Assembly: GCF_014836635.1 (NCBI RefSeq)
Contig: NZ_JACSQL010000008.1
Coordinates: 62,001-126,000, forward strand
Direction: 5' to 3'
Origin: Paenibacillus gallinarum
Lineage (GTDB): Bacteria > Bacillota > Bacilli > Paenibacillales > Paenibacillaceae
DNA: 64,000 bases
Below, piece by piece: positions 34,685 through 44,135 of this stretch. The stretch's first letter is position 1. Each line of letters opens with the position of its first letter. The notes under the pieces are model-generated. The model was not told where the DNA came from, ran no database searches, and saw only the letters and a program-made list of their open reading frames with translations. A program made the position numbers and the translations under genes.

Positions 34685-34702
34685 GGGTAGAGTCCTCCTA
34701 TT

Positions 34703-35605
34703 CTATTCGGAACTGACAAACTGAGTTTCTGGCATACCTTTCAGGTCACTTAAAAACTGCTGCATCGCGGAGTTTAAATATCGGGTGGATTTGTAGATGA
34801 CGCCAACAGGATGAGCAACACCAAGCTCGCTAAGCGGGATCATAACTAGTGAGCCTGAGCGGAGTTCACTTGCTGTTGATTGTTTTGAGATGACTGCCGC
34901 GCCCAGGTTAAGCTCCACCATCCTTTTGATCTCTTCACTGCTAGACAATTCCATAACAACATTTGGTTCAATCTGATGCTTCTGCAGAATGTCATCAACA
35001 AACTTTCTTCCTACGGTATCAGGAGAAAGCATAATTAAGGGGGTTGTACCTAATACATCAATGGTTGCATGTTTTTTTTGAGCTAATGGATGATGCGGTG
35101 AGACCACGAGCTCAAACGTATCATAGTAAAGTACAGAGGTATTTAAATTAGGGTTACGTTCAATAAGATAACCGATTCCCACATCGATCATGCTATTTTC
35201 TACTTGCTGATAAATTTGGGAGGAGGGCATGGACTGAATACTGGTTTTAATTAAAGGAAATTGATCCTGAAAATAGGACAGAATTCGCGGTAGAATCTGA
35301 ATCGCGATCGAAGTCGTTGTTCCAAGCACAATATGTCCTTGTGGATTTTGATCGAGGTCGGAGAGCTTAAGTTTGAGTTCATCCACAATATCAAGAATCC
35401 GTTCCGCATGATTTAAAAATACCATGCCGCGATCGGTTAGTGTTACGGGCTGCGTACGGTCAACCAGCACCGTCCGAAACTCGTCTTCCAGACTTTTAAT
35501 TTGAGCCGACACAGCAGGTTGCGTTAGATTGAGAAGTTCTCCGGCTTTGCGGAAGCTCATCGTTTTAGAAATGGTGATCAGTGTCTCCAGTTGACTGATG
35601 TTCAT
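34703..35605 (-). CDS. LysR-family transcriptional regulator (CysL/CbbR-like)
   Basis: 300 residues. Helix-turn-helix at about 15-37 (SFRKAGELLNLTQPAVSAQIKSLE) and a two-lobe effector domain starting GHIVLGTTTS. AGGAGGCACGTC precedes the ATG. It is co-directional with hisJ and divergent from the MFS transporter 178 bp away, which is the more usual target position. Effector unknown. Confidence 0.88.
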   Translation of the reverse strand: MNISQLETLITISKTMSFRKAGELLNLTQPAVSAQIKSLEDEFRTVLVDRTQPVTLTDRGMVFLNHAERILDIVDELKLKLSDLDQNPQGHIVLGTTTSIAIQILPRILSYFQDQFPLIKTSIQSMPSSQIYQQVENSMIDVGIGYLIERNPNLNTSVLYYDTFELVVSPHHPLAQKKHATIDVLGTTPLIMLSPDTVGRKFVDDILQKHQIEPNVVMELSSSEEIKRMVELNLGAAVISKQSTASELRSGSLVMIPLSELGVAHPVGVIYKSTRYLNSAMQQFLSDLKGMPETQFVSSE

Positions 35606-35783
35606 GACGTGCCTCCTGACGTTGAAGAGTGCATAGATTTCGTTCTTTATAAATTATAGGGGATTGATAGGTGGAGGGCAACGCTGGTGTGTTTTCATTT
35701 TTAATAGAAAGCTTGAATATATTTCATACATCTCCTGTAAAGTGGCTTATATCGAAGATTAGTATAAAGATGGAGGGGTTTAG

Positions 35784-37121
35784 GTGGACCAAAAACGGGC
35801 AAGGGCCTGGGCAATGTATGATTGGGCTAATTCTGCGTTTGCAACAACGATGATCGCAGCTGTACTTCCTGTGTTTTATCAAACAGTGGCTGCAGCTGAT
35901 CTTGAGGGGGCGGTAGCTACGAGTTACTGGGCTTTCTCTCAAACAATAGCGATGATACTTGTTGCTGTGCTGGCACCCCTGCTTGGTGCGGCTGCAGATC
36001 AAGGGGGGAGAAAAGGGCTTTTTCTTCTGATCGCTGCTATTGTAGGAGCTGTTGCAAGTGCACTCATTGGCTTTACAGGGAGAGGTGATTATGTAGCTGT
36101 CTCTGTCCTGTTTATTATTGCAACGCTTGGTTTCTCCGGCGGAAATACGTTCTATGACTCTATGTTACGTGATATTGCGCCGCCAGATCAGCGTCATGCC
36201 TTGTCTGCACGTGGTTATACGTATGGTTACCTTGGAGGCGGCCTCTTACTTCTTGTGCACATTGTGCTCATTCAAGGATGGGCGAGCTTTGGATTTACTT
36301 CTCAAATTCAAGCGATGCAAATCGTTTTTATGACCGCTGGTTTATGGTGGCTGCTGTTTTCGATTCCACTTTTTCGGAATGTTCCACTGATTGAGCCTAA
36401 ACACACCGATTCTTCACAATTCTCTCCCAAGATAGGGGTGCTTCGCACCGCGAAACAAAGTGTAAAAAGCGTTCTTCGCACCTTGTTACATATCAAAAAA
36501 TATCCTGAACTATTCAAATATTTAGTAGCCTTTTGGCTTTTTAACGATGGAATCAGCACGATTATCAGTATGGCAGCTATATATGGTGCCGAGATTGGCA
36601 TTGGCGCTACGCATCTAATAGCGGCGTTACTGATTACTCAGTTTGTGGGTGTTCCGTTTACTTTCCTGTTTGAGAAACTACCGGTGAAAATCGGTGCTAA
36701 AAATGCCCTTTATTTATCCCTAGGGTTTTATGTGGTGATTGTTATTGTTGGTTATTTTATGAATAGTCCGCTTCACTTCTATATTCTTGCGGCGATGGTT
36801 GGTATGGTGCAGGGAGGAAGTCAGTCCCTCGCAAGGTCTATTTATAGTCAGCTTGTTCCTGCAAGCAAAGCCACCGAATTTTTTGGCTTTATGAGTTTGT
36901 CGGGCAAAGTATCTGCTGCGCTCGGTCCAGCCGTATTTGGCCTTACCGCAGCAATGACAGGCACAAGCCGGCTTGCGATCTTGTCCGTTCTATTCTTTTT
37001 CTTATCAGGGATGTGGTTCTTAACGAAGGTCGATTTACCAAAAGGAGAGAGAGAAGCGATAGAGGATGATGATAAGTCTTTGCCGCCGGATCATAATACA
37101 CCTAGTGGGTTTACAGTGTAA
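35784..37121 (+). CDS. MFS transporter, UMF1/Atg22-like
   Basis: 445 residues with about twelve membrane segments. The N-terminal WAMYDWANSAFATT and the SGGNTFYDSMLRDIAP and YTYGYLGGG segments are characteristic of the Atg22/UMF1 branch. Role in bacteria unclear; amino-acid efflux is known for the yeast member. GTG start with GGAGGGG upstream. It is divergent from the LysR regulator. Confidence 0.86.
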   Translation: MDQKRARAWAMYDWANSAFATTMIAAVLPVFYQTVAAADLEGAVATSYWAFSQTIAMILVAVLAPLLGAAADQGGRKGLFLLIAAIVGAVASALIGFTGRGDYVAVSVLFIIATLGFSGGNTFYDSMLRDIAPPDQRHALSARGYTYGYLGGGLLLLVHIVLIQGWASFGFTSQIQAMQIVFMTAGLWWLLFSIPLFRNVPLIEPKHTDSSQFSPKIGVLRTAKQSVKSVLRTLLHIKKYPELFKYLVAFWLFNDGISTIISMAAIYGAEIGIGATHLIAALLITQFVGVPFTFLFEKLPVKIGAKNALYLSLGFYVVIVIVGYFMNSPLHFYILAAMVGMVQGGSQSLARSIYSQLVPASKATEFFGFMSLSGKVSAALGPAVFGLTAAMTGTSRLAILSVLFFFLSGMWFLTKVDLPKGEREAIEDDDKSLPPDHNTPSGFTV

Positions 37122-37270
37122 GAGAAGTTTCGGGGTCTTTTGAACTAGGAAAATAAGATGGTGAACCTTCAGACTTGCCTAATTGCATGCATGTGATTTA
37201 GCAGGACTTCTTATTCATGTATAAACAATCCCTTCTTATCTGTCGATAACATTTATTATGGGCCTTTGGA

Positions 37271-37310
37271 TTTAATTCGTAATGAATTAAAATATGGCTT
37301 CAAGTATAAT
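37271..37310 (+). promoter_or_regulatory. Inverted repeat and -10 upstream of the CheX-like gene
   Basis: A perfect repeat TTTAATTC-N5-GAATTAAA (37271-37291) covers the place of the -35 element of a promoter whose -10, TATAAT, is at 37305-37310. This arrangement suggests a repressor site. No sigma-D consensus was seen. The rest of 37122-37371 shows nothing. Confidence 0.5.
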
Positions 37311-37371
37311 AATGTTAATTATAATGGGACTTTTGGTTCGAGACCATTAACCCAGTAAGGGGGCAAAATCG

Positions 37372-37830
37372 TTGAAAGCCGAAGTGATTAATCCGTTTTT
37401 GGAGTCCGCAAGGCTCGTATTTGAACAATTGATTCAAATATCACCTTCCACCGGTCAACTGGGTATCAAAAAAGTGGAGTACTTAGAGGACCATATATGG
37501 ATCATGATCGGAATGACAGGACAACTGAACGGCAAAGTTGTTTTTGGAATTGAGGAACAGGTCGCACTGCGTATCGTATCCGCTATGATGGGCGGATTTA
37601 TCATTGCTGAGATGGATGAGATGGGGCAGAGTGCTATTTCAGAACTCGGTAATATGATTAGTGGGAATGCAAGTACCATTCTATATAATCAGGGATACTC
37701 CGTTGATATTACTCCGCCGCAGGTGATGAAATCCTCTCATCCCGGTATGGATCTTGTCAGTCAGGCACTTTGTATTCCCATATCAATGGACGGCATCGGA
37801 GAGTTAGATATACAAGTTATGATCTCTTAA
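37372..37830 (+). CDS. cheX: CheX-like chemotaxis phosphatase
   Basis: 152 residues. The CheC/CheX/FliY signature is seen once, in SAISELGNMISGNA, with the catalytic pair Glu91 and Asn94; a single copy is the CheX pattern, and CheX acts as a dimer. It removes phosphate from CheY-P. TTG start with GGGG some eight bases upstream. No other chemotaxis gene is within the window, so it is an isolated copy. Confidence 0.85.
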   Translation: MKAEVINPFLESARLVFEQLIQISPSTGQLGIKKVEYLEDHIWIMIGMTGQLNGKVVFGIEEQVALRIVSAMMGGFIIAEMDEMGQSAISELGNMISGNASTILYNQGYSVDITPPQVMKSSHPGMDLVSQALCIPISMDGIGELDIQVMIS

Positions 37831-37928
37831 ACCGTTCTCTAAGCAGCAGCTCGCTATTCTAGTTTTGTTTTTTACATACAAGTGCATTATCATAATAGGA
37901 ATATAGCGAACTGCAGGCTGGAGGATAA

Positions 37929-38711
37929 ATGGCGATGAGGTTACAAGGCAAAGTTGTACTGATTACAGGAGCTTCAAGCGGTATCGGCGCTTTATGTGCA
38001 CAGAAGCTGAGTGCGGAAGGTGCGATTCCGATCTTGACGGCAAGATCAGAGAAAAAGCTAACCCATATCAGTCAGTCCATAGGCGGTACTCATGAATGGC
38101 TGAAGATGGACGTAACAGATACAAAGGAAGTACAGTCCAGCGTAGAGAAAATCATAAAAAAGCACGGTGAAATTGATATTGTACTTAATAATGCGGGCTA
38201 TGGACAATTTGAATCGTTTGTTGATATGCCTGTGTCTTCTTTCGAAGATATGATGGATGTGAATTATTTGGGAACGGTACGGGTAACGAAAGCCGTATTG
38301 CCTTATATGTTGAAAGCAGGGCAGGGCCAAATTGTGAACGTTGCCTCGATGGCAGGAAAGATCGGAACTGCAAAATCCGTTTCCTATACAGCGACTAAAC
38401 ATGCGGTTCTCGGCTTTAGCAATGCGCTGAGACAGGAGTATAGAAAGTCGGGCATTCACGTAACAACGATTAATCCGGGACCTATTGATACCCCTTTTTT
38501 TGAACTGGCAGATCCGGACGGCGGGTATATGAAAAATCTGGGCGGCTTCATCATGAAACCCGAATACGTAGCTGATAAAATTGTAGAGGCGATCATCCGC
38601 CGCAAGGAAGAGGTAAATCTCCCCCGATCAGCGGCTTTTGGCATGCGGATTTATCAGTTGTTTCCAAGATTTGCAGACAGGTTAACCTATGGACTCATGA
38701 ACCGAAAATAA
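37929..38711 (+). CDS. Short-chain dehydrogenase/reductase (YqjQ-like)
   Basis: 260 residues. Cofactor motif TGASSGIG (13-20), NNAG (87-90), and the catalytic Ser140, Tyr153, Lys157. The Ala-Arg-Ser after the second strand (TARS) suggests NADP. The C-terminal stretch is longer than the minimal SDR and resembles YqjQ/DltE-type members. Substrate unknown. TGGAGGAT precedes the ATG. Confidence 0.9.
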   Translation: MAMRLQGKVVLITGASSGIGALCAQKLSAEGAIPILTARSEKKLTHISQSIGGTHEWLKMDVTDTKEVQSSVEKIIKKHGEIDIVLNNAGYGQFESFVDMPVSSFEDMMDVNYLGTVRVTKAVLPYMLKAGQGQIVNVASMAGKIGTAKSVSYTATKHAVLGFSNALRQEYRKSGIHVTTINPGPIDTPFFELADPDGGYMKNLGGFIMKPEYVADKIVEAIIRRKEEVNLPRSAAFGMRIYQLFPRFADRLTYGLMNRK

Positions 38712-38715
38712 AGGG

Positions 38716-38757
38716 AAAGCTCCTGGCTAATTATAAGCTTAGGGGCTTTATTTTTCG
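38716..38757 (+). terminator. Intrinsic terminator after the SDR gene
   Basis: AAAGCTCCT pairs with AGGGGCTTT (one wobble pair), followed by ATTTTTCG. Confidence 0.8.
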
Positions 38758-38856
38758 TTTTTTTATGACGGAAAAAAAGATCGTATTTGGTACAGCGCCT
38801 GTTTTCGCATATAATGAAATATAATCGATTTTCAAACAAAGGATGGACTAATAAAA

Positions 38857-40197
38857 ATGACAACAAGTTTTGATTCACTCGGGCTACACCCGGATTTAAT
38901 ACAATTGCTTTCGGATAAAGGGATAACAGAGCCTTCTCCCGTACAGGAACAGACGATTCCTGTGATACGTGAAGGAAAAGATGTACTTGCTCGTTCCCAG
39001 ACCGGAACAGGAAAAACACTAGCTTATTTACTGCCGCTTTTTGAAACGGTAGATACGAATGTGAAAGGTACACAAAAAGTAATTCTTGCTCCGACACAAG
39101 AGCTTGCTATGCAGATTGTACGAGAAGCAGAAATGTACGGCGCATATAAAGGAATTAAGACACTTGGTCTTATTGGCGGTGCTGCTATCAAACGCCAGAT
39201 CGAAAAGCTGAAAGAGCATCCTGAGATTGTCGTAGGGACACCGGGCCGAGTACGTGAATTAATTGAAGTACGTAAACTCAAAATGCACCAGGTCAAAACG
39301 ATTGTTATCGATGAAGCCGATCAGGTATTTCAACTAGGCGGTGCAGGCGATGTGAATCATATCCTGCGCAGTGCACTCAGAGATCGCCAGCTCGTCTTTT
39401 TATCCGCTACGGTGGATGAAGGAACACGGAGACTGGCTGAACGTGAAATGAAAGATCTGGTCACGATTGGTATTGATCCAGAGCAAATGACGGCAACCGG
39501 ACTCACACATTTGTATTTTGTAGCGGGTGAGCGCGAGAAAATTGATATGCTTCGCCGTGTGGTGCGTCATTTTGACCCAACCAAAGCGATTGTGTTCGCT
39601 AATAATGCGGAGACGATTTCGGAAGTAGAAGCGAAAATGAACTACATGGGTATCTCTGCTGCCGCTCTTTACGGTGATGCGGATAAAATGACTCGGACCC
39701 GGGTTTTGAGTGCATTCCGTGATGGACAGATTAAACTTCTCATTGCCAGTGATGTAGCTGCACGAGGTCTTGATATTCAAGATTTACCGCTCGTCATTAA
39801 CTTTGACCCTGCTTTTGACTCCGATCATTATGTTCACCGTGCAGGCAGAACAGGACGGATGGGCAAGACGGGGACCGTTGTCTCCATCGTTGGGGAGAAA
39901 GAGACCTTTATCATGCGTAAATTCGCTAGAGAACTTGGCATTGAGCTGAATGAACGGGCAATGCAGGGTGGAGAAATTAAAGATGGAGCGGCGGTTTCTT
40001 CTAATAGACCTCAGCGCACATTTACTAAAAGAGGAGATTCTCCTTCCGCTTCTCATGGAAAACCAGCGGTTCGCACAAGCAGTACGAAAGACCGTGAGCA
40101 ATCTGCTCCTGTTCCTGGACGCAAAAATGAGAGAGAACGGGATCGGAAGAACAAAGGGGCTCCAAAATGGCTTAAGGACAAGAAAAAAGAGCAATAA
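38857..40197 (+). CDS. DEAD-box RNA helicase (YfmL-like)
   Basis: 446 residues. Q motif near 28-32, SQTGTGKT (47-54), PTQELA, TPGR, DEAD at 152-155, SAT (183-185), and in the second domain ARGLDI and HRAGRTGR. The C-terminal 75 residues are basic and low-complexity, a likely RNA-binding tail. The shorter overall form fits Bacillus YfmL, involved in ribosome assembly, better than CshA/CshB. AAAGGATGG precedes the ATG. Confidence 0.92.
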   Translation: MTTSFDSLGLHPDLIQLLSDKGITEPSPVQEQTIPVIREGKDVLARSQTGTGKTLAYLLPLFETVDTNVKGTQKVILAPTQELAMQIVREAEMYGAYKGIKTLGLIGGAAIKRQIEKLKEHPEIVVGTPGRVRELIEVRKLKMHQVKTIVIDEADQVFQLGGAGDVNHILRSALRDRQLVFLSATVDEGTRRLAEREMKDLVTIGIDPEQMTATGLTHLYFVAGEREKIDMLRRVVRHFDPTKAIVFANNAETISEVEAKMNYMGISAAALYGDADKMTRTRVLSAFRDGQIKLLIASDVAARGLDIQDLPLVINFDPAFDSDHYVHRAGRTGRMGKTGTVVSIVGEKETFIMRKFARELGIELNERAMQGGEIKDGAAVSSNRPQRTFTKRGDSPSASHGKPAVRTSSTKDREQSAPVPGRKNERERDRKNKGAPKWLKDKKKEQ

Positions 40198-40226
40198 GTC
40201 TAATATAGAAGAAAGCGGGGGATATC

Positions 40227-40973
40227 ATGGAACAATCACCGATTCTGCAAATTAATGATCTTAGCGGAGGGTATAGTGCCAAAAAACCCGTACTGCATCA
40301 TATTGATTTTCAGGTGGCTCCTGGTGAGATGGTAGGCCTGATTGGACTTAACGGGGCGGGGAAAAGTACGACCATGAAGCATATACTCGGCCTGATGGTT
40401 CCGCAGCAAGGGGAAGTTCTGATTCAAGGGAAACGAAGGGAAGAAGATCCTGAATCTTATCAGAGCGGAATGGCCTTTGTTCCTGAATCACCGGAACTGT
40501 TTATGGAAATGACCGTTATGGAGCATCTGGAATTTACAGCACGTGCTTATAACGTAACCAAAGCAGAGTTTAAGGAACGGGCTGATCATTTGCTGGACAT
40601 GTTCCGAATGAGAGATAAGAAAGATACCTTGTCCTCTCATTTGTCCAAAGGGATGCGGCAAAAAGTGATGATTATGAGCGCTTTTGTCGCAAGACCGCCG
40701 CTTTACATTATCGATGAGCCTTTCCTAGGTCTTGACCCGCTAGGTATTCGGTCTTTGCTCGATTTTATGATGGAAATTCGCGCATCGGGTGCTTCCATTT
40801 TGCTTAGTTCGCATATTCTATCGACTATCGAAAATTACTGTGACAGATTCATCATTCTTCACAGTGGCAAAATTATTGCCCAAGGAACACTCACAGAACT
40901 GCGTGAACAGTTCGGTATGGAGCAAGCTCCGCTCGAAGATCTATTCTATCAACTTGTACAAGGCAGGGATTGA
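40227..40973 (+). CDS. ecsA: ABC transporter ATP-binding protein EcsA
   Basis: 248 residues. Walker A GLNGAGKST (40-48), signature LSKGM (139-143), Walker B IIDEP (161-165). Together with EcsB it forms the Ecs exporter, which affects secretion, competence and intramembrane proteolysis through RasP in B. subtilis. GGGGGAT precedes the ATG. ecsB begins 2 bases after the stop. Confidence 0.92.
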   Translation: MEQSPILQINDLSGGYSAKKPVLHHIDFQVAPGEMVGLIGLNGAGKSTTMKHILGLMVPQQGEVLIQGKRREEDPESYQSGMAFVPESPELFMEMTVMEHLEFTARAYNVTKAEFKERADHLLDMFRMRDKKDTLSSHLSKGMRQKVMIMSAFVARPPLYIIDEPFLGLDPLGIRSLLDFMMEIRASGASILLSSHILSTIENYCDRFIILHSGKIIAQGTLTELREQFGMEQAPLEDLFYQLVQGRD

Positions 40974-40975
40974 AG

Positions 40976-42193
40976 ATGGATCTGAAGCAGCTATGGAAAA
41001 CAAGGCGTTCTGCATTCTGGAATCAGATTACTCCTTATTTAGGGTATGTAATGCAGAGCGGGGTAGCAGTGATGATGGGGTTCGCCCTGATTGCTTTTTC
41101 CGCTTGGTATACCGCACTTGTCCAGGATATTCCTGAAGGATTTCCGATCAACCTGGTTATGCTTGTTGTGCTTGCTCCTCCTGTGATTTTCAGCAGTTTT
41201 AGAACGTATCTGCAGCAGGCAGATATCGTCTTTCTAAGACCTCAGGAATATCGGATGAATCTGTATTTACAGAACAGTTTTGTAAGAGGGATCGTCTATA
41301 AGTCGGTAGGTCTTGTTCTATTATTCATTCTTCTATGGCCGCTTTATATTCGCAGTGAAGGAGAACCGAAGCCCTTTTATCTGTTCTTACTTGTAATTCT
41401 ATTGCTTAAGTACTTCGCCAGCTATGGTGGATGGACTGAGCAACAGATGCTATCACGGTCTGCTCGATTAGGGTATCGAGTAATAAGATATGGCTTTATT
41501 GTAGTGAGTTTATATGCATTTTTATGGCATTCGCTTGCGCTGAGTTTGATCTTTATTGCCTTGCTTGCCGGATTATATCTGGTTTCTCTTCGTTTTCCAG
41601 TGAAGCTGCCTGTTCACTGGGAATATTTGATCGAGACAGAGCAGAACCAAAGTTCACGAGCGATGAAGACGTTAGGTTGGTTTGTAGAAGTTCCTGCTTC
41701 TCGTCAGCGGGTTCATGCCCGGAAGTGGCTGGCGCCACTCGCTGATCGGCTTCGGTGGGGGCAGCAAACGGCATTTCAGTATCTTATCATCAAAACATTC
41801 CTGCGCAGCGACTTGCTTGGAATCACCGTAAGACTTACCGTGATTGGCGGATTATTCGTATACTGGACAGCAGGCAGTTTATGGGGAAGCGGAGTTTATT
41901 TGTTTTTCTTATTCCTGTTAGGAATTCAATTGTCTGGTCTTCGGCGTAATCACCATGATTCGTTCTGGATTCATATCTATCCTGTGACCCCACAAAGCCG
42001 AAGAGAACAGGTACTTGGTTTTGTCTATGTATTACAGATGGCGGGTGTAGTCTTATTATTCATCCCGCTGCTTCTTGGAGGGTGGGGCAGATGGGTAGAG
42101 ATCCTAATTACATTCGTAATAGGCATACTCATCGCCCGCTGGTTCCGAGCTTCGGAACGTAAGAAGTGGTCAAACGAGGAAGATGTGGAGTAA
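40976..42193 (+). CDS. ecsB: ABC transporter permease EcsB
   Basis: 405 residues with about nine to ten membrane segments in pairs, ending in a basic tail. Length and the N-terminal KQLWKTRRSAFWNQITPYLGY segment fit EcsB. An in-frame TTG at 40970 overlaps the ecsA stop; ATG 40976 with AGGG seven bases upstream is preferred. Forms an operon with ecsA. Confidence 0.9.
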   Translation: MDLKQLWKTRRSAFWNQITPYLGYVMQSGVAVMMGFALIAFSAWYTALVQDIPEGFPINLVMLVVLAPPVIFSSFRTYLQQADIVFLRPQEYRMNLYLQNSFVRGIVYKSVGLVLLFILLWPLYIRSEGEPKPFYLFLLVILLLKYFASYGGWTEQQMLSRSARLGYRVIRYGFIVVSLYAFLWHSLALSLIFIALLAGLYLVSLRFPVKLPVHWEYLIETEQNQSSRAMKTLGWFVEVPASRQRVHARKWLAPLADRLRWGQQTAFQYLIIKTFLRSDLLGITVRLTVIGGLFVYWTAGSLWGSGVYLFFLFLLGIQLSGLRRNHHDSFWIHIYPVTPQSRREQVLGFVYVLQMAGVVLLFIPLLLGGWGRWVEILITFVIGILIARWFRASERKKWSNEEDVE

Positions 42194-42264
42194 ATGGAAG
42201 GTGTAAGAGGACAAACATTGAAGAAATAATGGAGTCCTTGCCATTGATCCGATGGGAAGAAAAC

Positions 42265-42291
42265 AAGGCCGGGATGATCCCGGCCTTTTGT
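42265..42291. terminator. Bidirectional terminator between ecsB and the YjcZ-like gene
   Basis: A perfect 11-bp stem (AAGGCCGGGAT / ATCCCGGCCTT) around a single base, with TTTTGTCTT on the right and, on the other strand, TTGTTTTCTT. Confidence 0.92.
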
Positions 42292-42321
42292 CTTGTAATG
42301 GTTACAAGAACAGGTTTTTAA

Positions 42322-42468
42322 TTAGTAGCTGTAGCTCATGAACGATTTAGCGATAATCACGAGCAAGATAAAGAGTACGAGGATTGCACCAATGCTTTTG
42401 CCATCACCGTGACCTCCGCCGTAACCTCCACCGTATCCATATCCGCTTCTTTCTTCAGATCCAGACAT
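42322..42468 (-). CDS. YjcZ-family sporulation-associated small membrane protein
   Basis: 48 residues: a Gly/Tyr-rich N-terminal half (GYGYGGGYGGGHGDG) and one hydrophobic segment (about 27-43) with the family-like ILVLFILLVII. Such proteins are made in sporulating Bacillales; role unknown. The ATG at 42468 has GAGGGG upstream; the longer frame to 42522 lacks support. Confidence 0.82.
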   Translation of the reverse strand: MSGSEERSGYGYGGGYGGGHGDGKSIGAILVLFILLVIIAKSFMSYSY

Positions 42469-42575
42469 TGTACATTCCCCTCTCAAAACGATTTGTCGTG
42501 CGCCTCTTAACGAAGCGTACAACGTATTGTATGACAGGTGTACCTTGAGGGTTTGGGCTTAAGCCTTAATGTGTG

Positions 42576-42627
42576 AAAAAAAAGGAAACTCCGTGCTGAA
42601 GAGCAACGAAGTTTCCTTTTTTTTGTT
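42576..42627. terminator. Bidirectional terminator between YjcZ-like and aminotransferase genes
   Basis: AAAGGAAACT (42581-42590) pairs with AGTTTCCTTT (42610-42619), flanked by A8 on the left and T8 on the right, so it can stop leftward transcripts of the aminotransferase strongly. Confidence 0.9.
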
Positions 42628-42664
42628 AATGTAAAAGTTAGTATGGGACAGGAAGTGTGGAATT

Positions 42665-43963
42665 CTACTCCTGGATTAAATCTTGAACAGCCTGATAAAT
42701 GAGATCAAACAGATCTTCTAGCTGCTCTTCTTCAAGAGAAGAAAATGCAATTCTAAGATCGTGTTCGCCAATGGCAATCGTGCCGATTCCGTACTCATTC
42801 AGCAGATGAGCTCGCAGTTCTTCAGCAGATACTTTTGTGAGCTTGAGGCACATAAAATAACCGGAGTTAAACGGATAGTAATCCCAAGCGCCGCTGTATT
42901 TTCCACTATCGAGCAGTGCTTTTACTTTATTAGCTCTTGCCTTCATAATCAAAAATTTCTCTTGTTTTTGTTCAGAGAATTCCGGTGAATTCAGTGCATC
43001 GAGTACAAAAGTCTGGGATGGGTGTGGTCCGCTTGAAATCGTTGCCCGAATAATACCTAGTGTTTTTTGCTCCAGTGCAGATAATACATCAGCACTTTCA
43101 TGACCGTAGGTTATGAAGCCAACACGGAAGCCCCACACGAATTCTTCCTTCGTTGCGCCGTCCACTTTTATAGGCAGAATACGCGGATGAATGTTGGTCA
43201 GGCTTCCGAAGAGGGATTCATGCAGTGAATCTTCAAAGAAGAGACCGAAATAAGCATCATCCGTAACAACCACGACATTAATACCTGCGTCTGCGGCTTC
43301 TTTCACGGCAGCCACAATTTCTTTGCCTTCCTCAGCCCCTGGCGTATACCCTGTTGGGTTATTCGGGAAATTAAGTACAACAATCGCTTTTCCTTGATCT
43401 TTTTGAGCAAGGAGAGCTTCTTTGAGTCCTGCGCTGTTAAACTGATTGTTCTCATTAAACAGCGGATAGTTAATGAGTCTACCTTGTCTGCGAACCCCAA
43501 AAGTGAGTTCATAGTTCTCCCAGTTTTTATCTGGGTATATAACAGCATCCCCTTCGTCTACGAATAGGTCGGCAACAATGCTGAGACCATGGGTGAGCGC
43601 ATTCGTAGCGACGGGATTACCAAATGATTTTCCTTGTAAAGAGGGGGTCTCTTCGAGCATTTTCTTACGCCATGCATCCCGGAGAGCCGGTTTGCCTGCA
43701 GGAGGTGCATAAGGATACAAATCCTGTGGTTTGTAAGCAGATAATTTTTCTTGAATGACTTGAAGGTGCATCGGTTTACCGTTTTCAGTGGCGATTCCGA
43801 TTGTAGCATTATATTTCTTGGCACGGCTAGAAGCTTCTGCTGATTGACTCAAAATACCTTCTTTCGGATAATAAAGTTCTTTGCCAAGCTTCGAGAGCAT
43901 GTCGTACACATGATTACTGCTCGCTTGAATGCTTTCGTTCAGCTGTAAAGCTAGTGGATTCAT
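42665..43963 (-). CDS. PLP-dependent aminotransferase class I/II
   Basis: 432 residues. Fold-type I features: NALTHGLSIV at the cofactor phosphate region, NFPNNPTG (the Asn-Pro pair), DDAYFGLF with the cofactor Asp and Tyr, and a Lys in DGATKEEF followed by the substrate Arg region GFRVGF. Substrate not clear; aromatic or branched-chain amino acids are common for this type. ATG 43972 lies against the ribosome site, whereas ATG 43963 has AAGGA eight bases upstream and is chosen. Confidence 0.86.
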   Translation of the reverse strand: MNPLALQLNESIQASSNHVYDMLSKLGKELYYPKEGILSQSAEASSRAKKYNATIGIATENGKPMHLQVIQEKLSAYKPQDLYPYAPPAGKPALRDAWRKKMLEETPSLQGKSFGNPVATNALTHGLSIVADLFVDEGDAVIYPDKNWENYELTFGVRRQGRLINYPLFNENNQFNSAGLKEALLAQKDQGKAIVVLNFPNNPTGYTPGAEEGKEIVAAVKEAADAGINVVVVTDDAYFGLFFEDSLHESLFGSLTNIHPRILPIKVDGATKEEFVWGFRVGFITYGHESADVLSALEQKTLGIIRATISSGPHPSQTFVLDALNSPEFSEQKQEKFLIMKARANKVKALLDSGKYSGAWDYYPFNSGYFMCLKLTKVSAEELRAHLLNEYGIGTIAIGEHDLRIAFSSLEEEQLEDLFDLIYQAVQDLIQE

Positions 43964-44135
43964 TTTATTCATCCTTCCAAGTCTTTGAATTGCATCCGTT
44001 CTGACCTTCTAAGGTGATAATATAAGACGCAGCCCGGATAGTCACCATTTACTGCCTCATATTATAGCACCAACACCTAGTGCCGTCACGGAAAAAAGGC
44101 TTCAGGTGAGCACCCACTGCAAGAACGCGTTACTT

